Of a stretch of DNA of 64,000 bases, positions 55,914 through 64,000 are shown piece by piece (position 1 is the first letter of the stretch; each line of letters starts with the position of its first letter). The notes under the pieces were generated by a model. The model searched no databases, was not told the origin of the DNA, and saw only the letters and a list, made by a program, of their open reading frames with translations. This stretch comes from Aquiluna sp. (GTDB lineage Bacteria > Actinomycetota > Actinomycetes > Actinomycetales > Microbacteriaceae), in assembly GCA_018402685.1 (NCBI GenBank), contig JAGYIJ010000001.1, positions 124,001 to 188,000 of the forward strand. Direction: 5' to 3'. Both the position numbers and the translations under genes were made by a program.

Positions 55914-58572
55914 TTTTTAAAGAAGCTGCTGCCCTGACCCGAGGGTTTTGGCTTTTGAGGGGCTACTGGCGCCTGCTTCTTTTGCTGCGGAGCGCGCTTC
56001 ACCTCGGCAACACCCTGTTCAGTGGGTGCCGAGTAGGTGAGCTGCGTTGGTGGTGTTTGAGGTATCTCAGGAGTGTTCTGCCTGACCTCAACGTTGAACA
56101 AGAACTGCACGGCCTCCTCGCGAACCCCCGCCATCATCTCGGAGAACATTGAGTACCCCTCTCGCTGATATTCGATTAGGGGTCACGTTGCGCCATGGCG
56201 CGAAGTCCGATTCCCTCTTTGAGGTAGTCCATCTCGTAGAGGTGGTCTCGCCACTTTCTATCAATCACAGAGAGCATTACACGACGCTCTAGCTCGCGCA
56301 TCAGCTCCTCACCGATCTCACTGGTTCTGCGCTGATAAGCCAGTCGAGCATCACTGAGGACCTCCTCAACCAGCCAATCCGCGGAAATCTTCGAACGAGA
56401 ACCGGCCTCTTCCAGGACCTCATCGATTCCCAGGGTGATCGGGTAGATCACCTTGAGCTGGGTCCACAAGGACTCCAGATCCCAATCCGCTGCGTTGGTG
56501 TCAGAGACGCCCTCAAGCACGGTCTCGGAAATCACCTGCTCCAAAAACTCCTGGAAGGTTTTGGAAATGTCCTCGCCCTGCAAAATAGCTCGGCGGTCGG
56601 TATAGATGGCTTCACGTTGACGATTCATCACGTCGTCATATTTCAAGATGTTCTTTCGAATCTCAGCGTTTCGGGCCTCGACCTGAGACTGTGCTGAGGC
56701 GATGGCCCTCGAAACCACCTTGGACTCGATTGCGGAATCGTCGGGAACTGAGGAGCGGTTCATTAGCGCTGCCGCTGCACCGGAGTTGAACAACCGCATT
56801 AGATCATCAGTAAGCGATAGGTAGAATCTGGATTCACCGGGATCACCCTGACGACCAGCGCGACCACGCAGCTGGTTGTCGATTCGCCTAGATTCGTGTC
56901 GCTCGGTGCCCAAAACGTAGAGGCCACCGACCTCTAAAACCTTTTGGGCTTCCTGCTCCACCTCTTTACGAATCGAATCGAAAACTTCGTTCCACCTGGC
57001 CTCGTACTCCACCGGGTTCTCTTCGGGATCGAGCCCCAGCTTCGACATTTGCTGAACGGCGAGGAACTCGGCGTTACCACCGAGCATGATGTCTGTTCCA
57101 CGACCCGCCATGTTGGTAGCGACCGTCACGGCAGCGAAGCGACCAGCCTGGGCAACAATCACCGCCTCACGGGCGTTGTTCTTGGCGTTCAAGACCTCGT
57201 GCTTAACACCGCGCTTGGCCAACAGCTTGGAGAGGTATTCGCTCTTTTCGACGCTCGTGGTTCCAACCAAAACCGGCTGGCCCTTCTCGTTGCGTTCGAA
57301 GATGTCCTCCACAACCATCTTGAACTTGACCTCTTCGTTTTTGAAGATGAGGTCAGACTCGTCCTTGCGAATCATTGGATTGTTGGTTGGAATTGGCACG
57401 ACTCCGAGGGAGTAGGTCGACATAAACTCAGCGGCCTCGGTCTCCGCAGTACCGGTCATGCCGGCCAGTTTGTCGTAGAGCCTGAAGTAGTTCTGGAGGG
57501 TGACGGTCGCAAGGGTTTGGTTTTCAGCCTTGATGGCTACGCCCTCTTTGGCTTCAATCGCCTGGTGCATACCCTCGTTGTAGCGCCTTCCGGCAAGCAG
57601 TCGGCCGGTGTGCTCATCAACAATCTGAACCTCACCATCGACGACCACGTAGTCCTTGTCCTTGCGGAAGAGCTCCTTGGCTCTAATGGAGTTGTTCAAA
57701 AAGGAAATCAGTGGTGTGTTTGCAGTCTCGTAGAGGTTGTTGATGCCCAAATAGTCTTCGACCTTGTCGATACCTGGTTCCAAGACACCGATGGTGCGCT
57801 TTTTCTCATCAACCTCGTAGTCCTCATCACGAACCAGAGTTTGCGAAAGCTTGGCAAAAATGCCAAACCAGCGATTGACATCCTGGGCCGCAGGACCAGA
57901 GATGATCAGTGGGGTTCTGGCCTCATCAATCAAAATCGAGTCAACCTCATCGACCAGTGCGTAGAAGTGACCGCGTTGAACTAGATCGGCTTGGTTCAGG
58001 GCCATATTGTCGCGAAGATAGTCAAAACCAAATTCGTTGTTGGTGCCGTAGGTGATGTCGCACTCATACTGAGCGCGTCGCTCTTGAGGGTCTTGACCAC
58101 TGATGATGCATCCGGTGGTCATGCCCAGCGCCCTAAAGATTCGACCCATCAACTCTGACTGATAACCAGCCAAAAAGTCATTCACCGTTACGACGTGAAC
58201 TCCACGGCCTGGGATTGCGTTCAAATAGCTAGCCAGGGTGGCAACCAGGGTCTTACCCTCACCGGTTTTCATTTCAGCGATGTTGCCCCGGTGCAAAGCG
58301 GCTCCACCCATGATCTGGACGTCGAAGTGCCTTAGTCCAATCGTTCTAACCGAGGCCTCGCGGACGGCCGCAAATGCCTCGGGCAACATTTCATCCAGGC
58401 TCTCCCCGGCTGAGTAGCGCTCTCTCAGGTTTGCAGTCTCACCGAGCAATTCTTCGTCACTGAGTGCCTGATAGTTGGGCTCTAGGGCATTGACCTCACG
58501 GGAAATAGATTCCAGTTTTTTTAGAATCTTGCCTTCGCCCGCACGCAGCAGGGTGTCGAATATTGAGGCCAA
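55910..58572 (-). CDS. secA: Protein translocase ATPase SecA (frameshifted near the 3' end)
   Basis: Motor ATPase of the Sec pathway. The first frame gives 798 residues: Walker A in [15 protein letters not shown], the [15 protein letters not shown] Walker B, the PPXD region, [30 protein letters not shown], and it ends at MAQRDP. The next frame supplies the rest, from [16 protein letters not shown] to the C-terminal [10 protein letters not shown]. One missing C (plus-strand G run 56179-56182) restores [14 protein letters not shown]. Total about 887 residues. The C-terminus is Gln/Pro-rich and lacks the cysteine zinc motif of proteobacterial SecA, as expected in actinobacteria. Confidence 0.94.
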
Positions 58573-58621
58573 AAGTTACTCCTTGGTTTTCGGGTGCAAT
58601 TCTAGCCCTCGACTGCAAATG

Positions 58622-59248
58622 CTAGCTGAGGGTAATGACCCCGTAGCTGTAGCCATGACGCCGATAAACAACAGCGGGCTTGTCGGAATCAACGTCGTGA
58701 TACAGGTAGAAATCATGTCCGACCAGCTCCATGTGCCCAACTGCATCTTCTCGATTCATCGGCACCTTCTCAAATTCCTTGCTTCTGATCAGAAGCTTGT
58801 TCACTGGCTCTTGTTCCTGGTCCTGCAGATCTATGATCGGGATCTCGCCAGTGAGCAAGTTGTGATCCACCGGTGTCACATCGAGATCAGCAAAGTCTGT
58901 GGCAGCAAGCTCGCTGGTGCCAATCCGCCTGTGATTTCCGCCACGATGGACCTTCTGCTTGTCCGCGTAGCGACGCAGTCGCTCCAACAATTTTCCAAAG
59001 GCAATGTCGAATGCGGCGAACTTGTCTTCGGCTCTAGCCTCGGCTCTTACAACGTGGCCTGGCTCATAGACGGTGAGCTCAACCTGGTCTTCGGGACCAG
59101 CAGTTCTGCTGTGTTCGTAGCGAGTGACCTTGATGTTTAGCTCTTGTGGTCGATGCGAGAACTGCTCAACTTTTCCAGACTTTTCCGAAACGTAATCTCG
59201 AAAACGCTCCGATACCTTGAGGTTTTTGGCTGAAATTCTTAGTTCCAT
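58622..59248 (-). CDS. hpf: Long-form ribosome hibernation promoting factor
   Basis: Makes inactive 100S ribosome dimers in stationary phase. The N-terminal S30AE domain starts MELRISAKNLKVSERFRDYV, and the long-form C-terminal domain ends in GHDFYLYHDVDSDKPAVVYRR, the dimerisation part. Total 208 residues. It lies between comF and secA as in mycobacteria. Confidence 0.92.
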   Translation of the reverse strand: MELRISAKNLKVSERFRDYVSEKSGKVEQFSHRPQELNIKVTRYEHSRTAGPEDQVELTVYEPGHVVRAEARAEDKFAAFDIAFGKLLERLRRYADKQKVHRGGNHRRIGTSELAATDFADLDVTPVDHNLLTGEIPIIDLQDQEQEPVNKLLIRSKEFEKVPMNREDAVGHMELVGHDFYLYHDVDSDKPAVVYRRHGYSYGVITLS

Positions 59249-59293
59249 GTTCTTACCTCCAGTCGGGCTACTGTGCCTAAAAGTAAAATACGC

Positions 59294-59917
59294 CTATTTC
59301 AATTGGCTATGGGCGGAATTGGCAAATCTCCTAGCTAGCACACATTTTCCAACCACCTCGGCACCGGCTTTTTCGAGTGCATCGGTTGCTGCCCTGAGGG
59401 TTGCTCCCGTGGTCATGACGTCGTCAACCAGCAAAACCCGATTAGCTCTAGGTTCTGCTCGGTAGCGCCCCAGAGCGTTTCTTTGACGTCCTGGCCAATT
59501 CAAACCGCGCTGGTCCAGCGGTTGGAAGCTATGAGCCAAGGCGCTGTCAGTCAATGCGATCTTGGAGGTGTTGGCAGCCCTAAAAAGATTTAGTGCGGGA
59601 TTCAGCCCGCGCTTTCTAAAGTTCTTTTTTGAAGACGGCGGGCAAACCAGCAAAGTTGGTTTGCAATCCAAAACGGCTTGTTGAAGCACCGGCCTTAGAC
59701 CGCGGGCCAAAGGTGCAATGAGCGCGGTGCGATTTCGGTCCTTTAATGCCCCGAAAATCGCAGTTAGCTCCGCTGTTAGCTCGGCGGCGTAGTAAACACC
59801 CTGATGATCCTGCTTCACCGCAAACTCCGGAATGCAGCCATCGCAAATCGGTTTGGGTTTGGCCCCGCAGGCCAAACAGACACTGGGAAAGGTGATGTCA
59901 ATTAGTTCTGTAATCAT
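59294..59917 (-). CDS. comF: ComF-family amidophosphoribosyltransferase-like protein
   Basis: Phosphoribosyltransferase-fold protein of 207 residues. The N-terminal zinc knuckle is CLACGAKPKPICDGC and the PRPP-binding loop VLLVDDVMTTGATLRAA. FRKRGLNPA and RNALGRY are family stretches. In naturally competent bacteria ComF helps DNA uptake; no other competence gene is in the window. Confidence 0.87.
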   Translation of the reverse strand: MITELIDITFPSVCLACGAKPKPICDGCIPEFAVKQDHQGVYYAAELTAELTAIFGALKDRNRTALIAPLARGLRPVLQQAVLDCKPTLLVCPPSSKKNFRKRGLNPALNLFRAANTSKIALTDSALAHSFQPLDQRGLNWPGRQRNALGRYRAEPRANRVLLVDDVMTTGATLRAATDALEKAGAEVVGKCVLARRFANSAHSQLK

Positions 59918-59997
59918 CTTGGAAGCATCTCGGAGATTGCCCTCGGGCGAGAGCGAAACCCTCTTGGCTGTGGAGAACTGAGCGAATCAAGGATTTG

Positions 59998-61656
59998 TTA
60001 GCGGAGCGCTGAGAGCGCGATTACACCTGTTGCACCCTGACGCCAGGTGTTGCCGGTCAAGATCCAAAGCTCTCCGTCCTCGGATAGCAGATACGTTGAA
60101 ATAGATGAGCTTCCAGATAGCAACTGCATGCCAACCACCGGAGGCATCGTCAGCGCTCGCCTGGGTCCGGTTAGCGGATACTCGCTCAGCGCGCTCAGCC
60201 CACTCGCGGTTTGCTCAAGCACCCTCAGGGAATTGGAACCGTGCCAGGTCAGCGAGATTGGCTTTCCCACCACTGGTCTTAGCTCTAGACCCTCGTTGGT
60301 TCGAAGCGGAATCATTGCCGAGTCGCGACTAATGGTCTCAACGATTAGCCTCGACTCGCCAGTGGGACGCTCAATAGCCTGCACGAGCCGGCCACCCTCC
60401 GGAGAAATGGCTCCCCATAGACGGGTTCCCTCAAGAGTTGAAACCAAGGTTTTTGTCGAGCCCCGAGGGTCATAGATCTCAATTGGTTCTGCAGCATCCA
60501 GTGGAAAAGCCCAGAGCGAACCAAAACTGTCAAACTCGAGCGAGACAATAGTTTTGGTTTCGCTGAGCTGAGCAATACTCAGCGACTGGCCATCGCGTTC
60601 CAAAAGATAGACGCCGTTTTCATTGCTGAAGCCAACTTTTCTTCCACCGTCAAACAAAGCTAAATGGACCGGGTTGAACCTTTCAACAATGTTGCCCGTG
60701 CCACTCAGGGGAAGCTCTTCAGCGACGCTTAGTCGCTGCACGCCCGAATCCGTGAGGGCGAAGGTCGGTCCCAAGGTTGTGGCATCCGAGAGCTCGGAGG
60801 GTTGAATCTCTTGCGGCGAATCATTTACCGATATCGCAACCTGGGTCACCCCAGAAATTTGCAACAGCGTTGATCGAAGCTGGGTAAGCATGACGCCCCT
60901 CGAAGCGGCGTCAGCAGCTAGTGCATTGGCATCGAAGTCGACTCTCGCGACGCCATCTTGAACGCTCACCGCATTGATCGTCAACCTGGTTCCCTCGGGA
61001 ATTGCAGATGTGACAGCGCTCCCCAGCCACTCAGAGGGTCCCGTCAACAAGGCCGCCACGAGTCTGGTTGGGGTGGAGGCCCTTGATGGGAACCACCTGA
61101 GATCTGGAACTAGATATCGATAGCGAGCATCCACGAAATAGACCGGGAACTCTCGGAACACAACTGAGAAAACTGGCTGGGTTACAACTGTGAGGTTGGG
61201 CGCTGCCGATATCCGCCACTGCCCGGCCTCTTGAACCAGCTGGAAGCGCAAGGTGGTGGCATTGGCCGGTGAGATGTCTGCGTATCGACCATGCTCGTCC
61301 AACCTGGCGGCGACATTCACATCCACCAACTGAACCGTGCTGCCGGTTTCTCGGAAGACCGGTGCGCCACTTCGGATCAGGGTCTCGGTCGCCGGCTGCC
61401 AACGCTGAGCGAAGTCTTCGGAAAGGAACTGCCTGGCAACCGCGTAGTCGCTCTGCGGACCGGTTCCGGCAGCCAAAAAGCCCGACACAATCTCCTGTTC
61501 AGTAGCTCCGCGAACCGGACCGGCAGGTGAGTAGTAGGAGAACTCCTGCCCGGTTGGCGCAACCAGCTCTGGGCCCGCCTGCACATCCAATTCCATTGGC
61601 AACGTTGCGCAGCCTGAAAGCACCAGGGTCGCAAGAACTGCAATTAGACGCCTCAC
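59998..61656 (-). CDS. lpqB: Lipoprotein LpqB (MtrAB accessory)
   Basis: Lipoprotein of 552 residues that modulates MtrB signalling in actinobacteria. The signal peptide MRRLIAVLATLVLSG has lipidated Cys16. A GerMN domain is visible (GTRLTINAVSVQDGVARVDF), followed by a beta-propeller-like C-terminal half. Its start overlaps the mtrB stop by four bases. Confidence 0.88.
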   Translation of the reverse strand: MRRLIAVLATLVLSGCATLPMELDVQAGPELVAPTGQEFSYYSPAGPVRGATEQEIVSGFLAAGTGPQSDYAVARQFLSEDFAQRWQPATETLIRSGAPVFRETGSTVQLVDVNVAARLDEHGRYADISPANATTLRFQLVQEAGQWRISAAPNLTVVTQPVFSVVFREFPVYFVDARYRYLVPDLRWFPSRASTPTRLVAALLTGPSEWLGSAVTSAIPEGTRLTINAVSVQDGVARVDFDANALAADAASRGVMLTQLRSTLLQISGVTQVAISVNDSPQEIQPSELSDATTLGPTFALTDSGVQRLSVAEELPLSGTGNIVERFNPVHLALFDGGRKVGFSNENGVYLLERDGQSLSIAQLSETKTIVSLEFDSFGSLWAFPLDAAEPIEIYDPRGSTKTLVSTLEGTRLWGAISPEGGRLVQAIERPTGESRLIVETISRDSAMIPLRTNEGLELRPVVGKPISLTWHGSNSLRVLEQTASGLSALSEYPLTGPRRALTMPPVVGMQLLSGSSSISTYLLSEDGELWILTGNTWRQGATGVIALSALR

Positions 61657-63194
61657 TTTTCGACCCCCTCGGGTGGCAAGGCGATTGGCGAGTTTGCAAT
61701 CACTGAGCCGCGCTGTCTTGGAAGGGTGAGCCTAAAACTGGTCCCGCTGTCTGGCTTAGACCAAACCTGCAGCCAACCGCGGTGCAAAGTGGCGTCCTCC
61801 TTGGAAATTGCCAGACCGAGACCGGTTCCACCCACCGAGCGCTGGCGCGCTGGATCAGCCCGCCAGAAGCGGTCAAAGACGCGCTCCAACTGGGCTCTTG
61901 ACATACCAACGCCCTCGTCCGAAACGCAAACCGCAACCGCCTGATCGTTTTGGCCAACCCGCACCGTAATCGGCTTGCCTTCGCCGTGCTCAACGGCATT
62001 TGAGAGCAGATTGCGCAGCAGTCGCTCGATTCGCTTGCCGTCAATCTCCGCCTCCACCGCACCTGGCGGCAATGCAATCTTGATTTCTGTGCTCTTGGAT
62101 CTGGCTAGCGGCTCAATTGATGCGATCGCAGCACCAACCACTGCATTGAGATCCTGGGTTTCTAGCTCTGGGGTGACCGCTCCGGCGTCATAGCGTGAAA
62201 TCTCCAATAGGTCCGCCAACAGCTTCTCGAAGCGCTCGATCTGGTTTTGCATCAACTCAGCAGAGCGCGATAGGGCGGGATCTAACTTCTCTCGATTGCC
62301 AAAGATCACTTCCCCGGCAAGCTTGATTGTGGTCAACGGTGTTCTGAGTTCGTGGGAGACGTCGGAAACGAACCTGCGCTGCATTCTCGAGAGTTGGTCA
62401 AGCTGTTGAATCTGCTGCTGCAAGCTGCCCGCCATCTTGTTGAAGGACTTGGCCAGCTGTGCGATGGAGTCCTCGCCCTTCTCGGGCAGCCTCCGATCGA
62501 GCATGCCGGCTGAGAGTGATTGGGCGGCTTCGGCTGCCTCCTCGACCGGGCGAACCAGGCTCCTGGTGACCAGGTAGCTAACAGCTGCAATCATGCCAAT
62601 CATTATGATTCCGGCGATTGCGAGTGCGTTTTGCACCAGCTCGAGTGACTGCTGTTCGGGGCTTAGGTCAAAGACCAGATAGAGCTCAAAGTCACCCGCG
62701 AGCGGAATGGTGAGCGGAGCTCCGACGGTGATGCCGGGGATTGATACCCCATCTCTAAAGATCGCCACCGGGGTATAGCTCAATACCGACTGGGATTGCC
62801 GGACCTCTTGACGCAGTTCCTCGGGGATTGTGGCCAGATCTAGGTCGATCGAGATTGGGGATTGGAACAGTTGCAACTGCGGCTGGCCCGGGCTGCGCAG
62901 CAGCGCAACCTGCCTGGTCGCTGCGCCATCAGTGATCTCAAGCGATGGCACCACCGAGTTGATCAGGGTTTGCAACGCGGTTTCATCAGTCAGCGAGGCT
63001 GCTGCAACCGTATTTTGAACGGAACTAACAGCCCTCTCGGTCTCAAACAACACCTGCGAAAGTCGGCTTTGATAAAAACCATTGGCAAGTGAATACGACA
63101 AGAACCCACCGAGGGTCACCAGAGCCAGAGCACTCAAAAAGACCGTTGCAAAGACCGTTCTAGCGGTCAGCGAGCGCCGAAAAAGCGAAATCAA
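61653..63194 (-). CDS. mtrB: Sensor histidine kinase MtrB
   Basis: Membrane histidine kinase of 513 residues that responds to envelope growth and osmotic state. Two membrane segments (about 12-36 and 186-208) enclose an extracytoplasmic sensor. HAMP, the phosphoacceptor His in FVSDVSHELRTPLTTIK, N box LLRNLLSNAVEHGEG and G boxes SDEGVGMSR and GGTGLGLAI follow. It overlaps mtrA by four bases. Confidence 0.93.
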   Translation of the reverse strand: MISLFRRSLTARTVFATVFLSALALVTLGGFLSYSLANGFYQSRLSQVLFETERAVSSVQNTVAAASLTDETALQTLINSVVPSLEITDGAATRQVALLRSPGQPQLQLFQSPISIDLDLATIPEELRQEVRQSQSVLSYTPVAIFRDGVSIPGITVGAPLTIPLAGDFELYLVFDLSPEQQSLELVQNALAIAGIIMIGMIAAVSYLVTRSLVRPVEEAAEAAQSLSAGMLDRRLPEKGEDSIAQLAKSFNKMAGSLQQQIQQLDQLSRMQRRFVSDVSHELRTPLTTIKLAGEVIFGNREKLDPALSRSAELMQNQIERFEKLLADLLEISRYDAGAVTPELETQDLNAVVGAAIASIEPLARSKSTEIKIALPPGAVEAEIDGKRIERLLRNLLSNAVEHGEGKPITVRVGQNDQAVAVCVSDEGVGMSRAQLERVFDRFWRADPARQRSVGGTGLGLAISKEDATLHRGWLQVWSKPDSGTSFRLTLPRQRGSVIANSPIALPPEGVEK

Positions 63195-63868
63195 GACTCA
63201 GTGCCGGCTCGATAACCGTGGCCACGAACAGTCATGACGATCTTTGGATTCTCGGGGTCCTGTTCGATTTTTGAGCGCAGCCGCTGGACGTGAACATTCA
63301 CCAACCGGGTGTCAGCCTTGTACTGATAGCCCCAGACCTGCTCCAAGAGCATCTCGCGACTGAAGACCTGATCGGGCTTCGCGGCCAGGGTGTGAAGCAG
63401 TTTGAACTCCAGCGGTGTCAAGGAAAGCGACTGTGTGCCGCGCTTGACCTCAAAGGTCTTGGGGTCCAGGGACAGGCCCGAAACGCTTACCCGCTGAGAA
63501 TCATCACCCATTGGGCGAAGCCTCGCCTTGACCCTTGCAATCAGCTCAACCCCGTTATGAGGTTTTACGACGTAGTCATCGGCACCAGCCTCCAAACCCA
63601 AGACAACGTCTTCGGTCTCACTCTTGGCGCTGAGCATGATGATTGGTACTCCAGAGTGAGCCCTGATCTGCCTGCAGACCTCAATTCCCGATTGACCGGG
63701 AAGCATGATGTCTAGCAAAACCAGATCGGGCTTCGACTCCGAAAATATGGAAACAGCACTTATGCCATCGCTAGCAAACAGGGGTTCGTATCCGGCACCC
63801 GAGAGCACCAAACCGACCATTTCACGCAGTGCATCATCGTCATCTACAACGAGAATCCTCTGGGTCAC
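63191..63868 (-). CDS. mtrA: Response regulator MtrA
   Basis: OmpR-family regulator of 225 residues and usually essential in actinobacteria. The phosphoacceptor is Asp53 in LVLLDIMLPG, with the acidic pocket VVDDDDAL and Lys in VVKPHNG. The winged-helix DNA-binding domain has LTPLEFKLLHTLAAKP and VNVHVQRLRSKIEQDPENPKI. 13 bases separate it from the ahcY stop. Confidence 0.95.
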   Translation of the reverse strand: MTQRILVVDDDDALREMVGLVLSGAGYEPLFASDGISAVSIFSESKPDLVLLDIMLPGQSGIEVCRQIRAHSGVPIIMLSAKSETEDVVLGLEAGADDYVVKPHNGVELIARVKARLRPMGDDSQRVSVSGLSLDPKTFEVKRGTQSLSLTPLEFKLLHTLAAKPDQVFSREMLLEQVWGYQYKADTRLVNVHVQRLRSKIEQDPENPKIVMTVRGHGYRAGTES

Positions 63869-63881
63869 TGCGCCCTCCTAG

Positions 63882-64000
63882 CTAGTAACGGTAGTGGTCT
63901 ACCTTGTAAGGTCCGTTTACTGGAACACCAATGTATCGTGCTTGGCGCTCAGTTAGGTGGGTCAATTCCACGCCGAGGGCATCGAGGTGCAGTCTTGCTA
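63882..64000 (-). CDS. ahcY: S-adenosylhomocysteine hydrolase, C-terminal end (partial)
   Basis: The last 39 codons of adenosylhomocysteinase, which splits S-adenosylhomocysteine into adenosine and homocysteine. The minus strand reads [15 protein letters not shown], then [20 protein letters not shown] and YRY before TAG. The C-terminal YKPDHYRY-like ending with its lysine and tyrosine is diagnostic (it completes the NAD site of the neighbouring subunit). The rest lies outside the window. The ahcY-mtrA order matches mycobacteria. Confidence 0.9.
   Translation of the reverse strand, partial: ARLHLDALGVELTHLTERQARYIGVPVNGPYKVDHYRY

Noticed and set aside
56944-57984. 346-codon plus-strand open frame inside secA
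   Set aside because: Lies wholly antisense to well-conserved SecA coding sequence and shows no recognisable domain; a shadow frame.
62742-62751. Third CstR-like operator half site (ATACCCCATC) within mtrB
   Set aside because: Not palindromic and inside coding sequence.

Overview
The window is typical of a small-genome freshwater actinobacterium in or near Microbacteriaceae (Luna-type: Rhodoluna/Aquiluna-like). GC is moderate by eye and genes are packed tightly on both strands. Indicators are an mtrA-mtrB-lpqB block beside ahcY, comF, a long hpf and secA; a WhiB1-type regulator next to a PdtaS-type kinase; an actinobacterial-type DapD; DUF3117, DUF3515 and Rv3235-family genes; split lycopene cyclases with a lycopene elongase; and a heliorhodopsin. 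I saw no insertion sequence, prophage, CRISPR array or rRNA. No stretch above about 170 bases lacks a gene.

Layout. 0-6.5 kb: end of mrp, an aldehyde dehydrogenase, tatB, an O-methyltransferase, DUF3117, divergent dapE/dapD, thiL and a DUF3515 lipoprotein. 6.5-12.7 kb (minus): leuC-leuD-murA-plsC-gpsA-ddl, joining leucine synthesis to wall and phospholipid synthesis. 12.7-17.4 kb: an MFS transporter, tRNA-Glu, a lipid kinase, a Sua5-type tRNA-modification enzyme, a DUF6671 protein, a small membrane protein and tRNA-Gln. 17.4-32.9 kb (minus): ilvD-ilvB-ilvN-ilvC, serA, leuB-ilvE-FAH-gltX. A sulfur module lies on both sides of serA: a CsoR/CstR-family repressor, rhodaneses, a CoA-disulfide-reductase-like flavoprotein with its own rhodanese domain, a DUF6069 membrane protein and a 40-residue cysteine-rich protein. 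Two near-identical palindromic operators tie these together. 32.9-36.9 kb: carotenoid genes crtB-crtI-crtYe-crtYf-crtEb, pointing to a C50 pigment. 36.9-42.4 kb: SprT-like protein, metZ, a PatB-type C-S lyase, two LysE/RhtB exporters, bcp and a 2-hydroxyacid dehydrogenase. 42.5-46.8 kb: an AapJQMP-type amino-acid importer. 48-50 kb: heliorhodopsin and a TspO-like protein, then tRNA-Lys. 50-64 kb: a second peroxiredoxin, whiB1, pdtaS, a CpaE/CpaB-like pair, Rv3235-family, secA, hpf, comF, lpqB, mtrB, mtrA and the 3' end of ahcY.

Two cautions. First, at least eleven single-base indels break or locally scramble otherwise intact genes (murA, DUF6671, gltX twice, FAH, ilvE, a rhodanese, crtB, crtI, metZ, secA). 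Several of these genes are normally essential and most indels lie in short homopolymers, so residual sequencing error is the likeliest cause; I annotate full spans and mark the break. Second, eight convergent gene pairs share one CTAG for both stop codons, a mark of strong compaction.

The most interesting material is the CstR-like sulfur regulon with its unlisted mini-protein (22.5-27.8 kb), the heliorhodopsin (48.2 kb), and a hairpin that buries the ribosome-binding site of the first amino-acid permease gene (45.6 kb).
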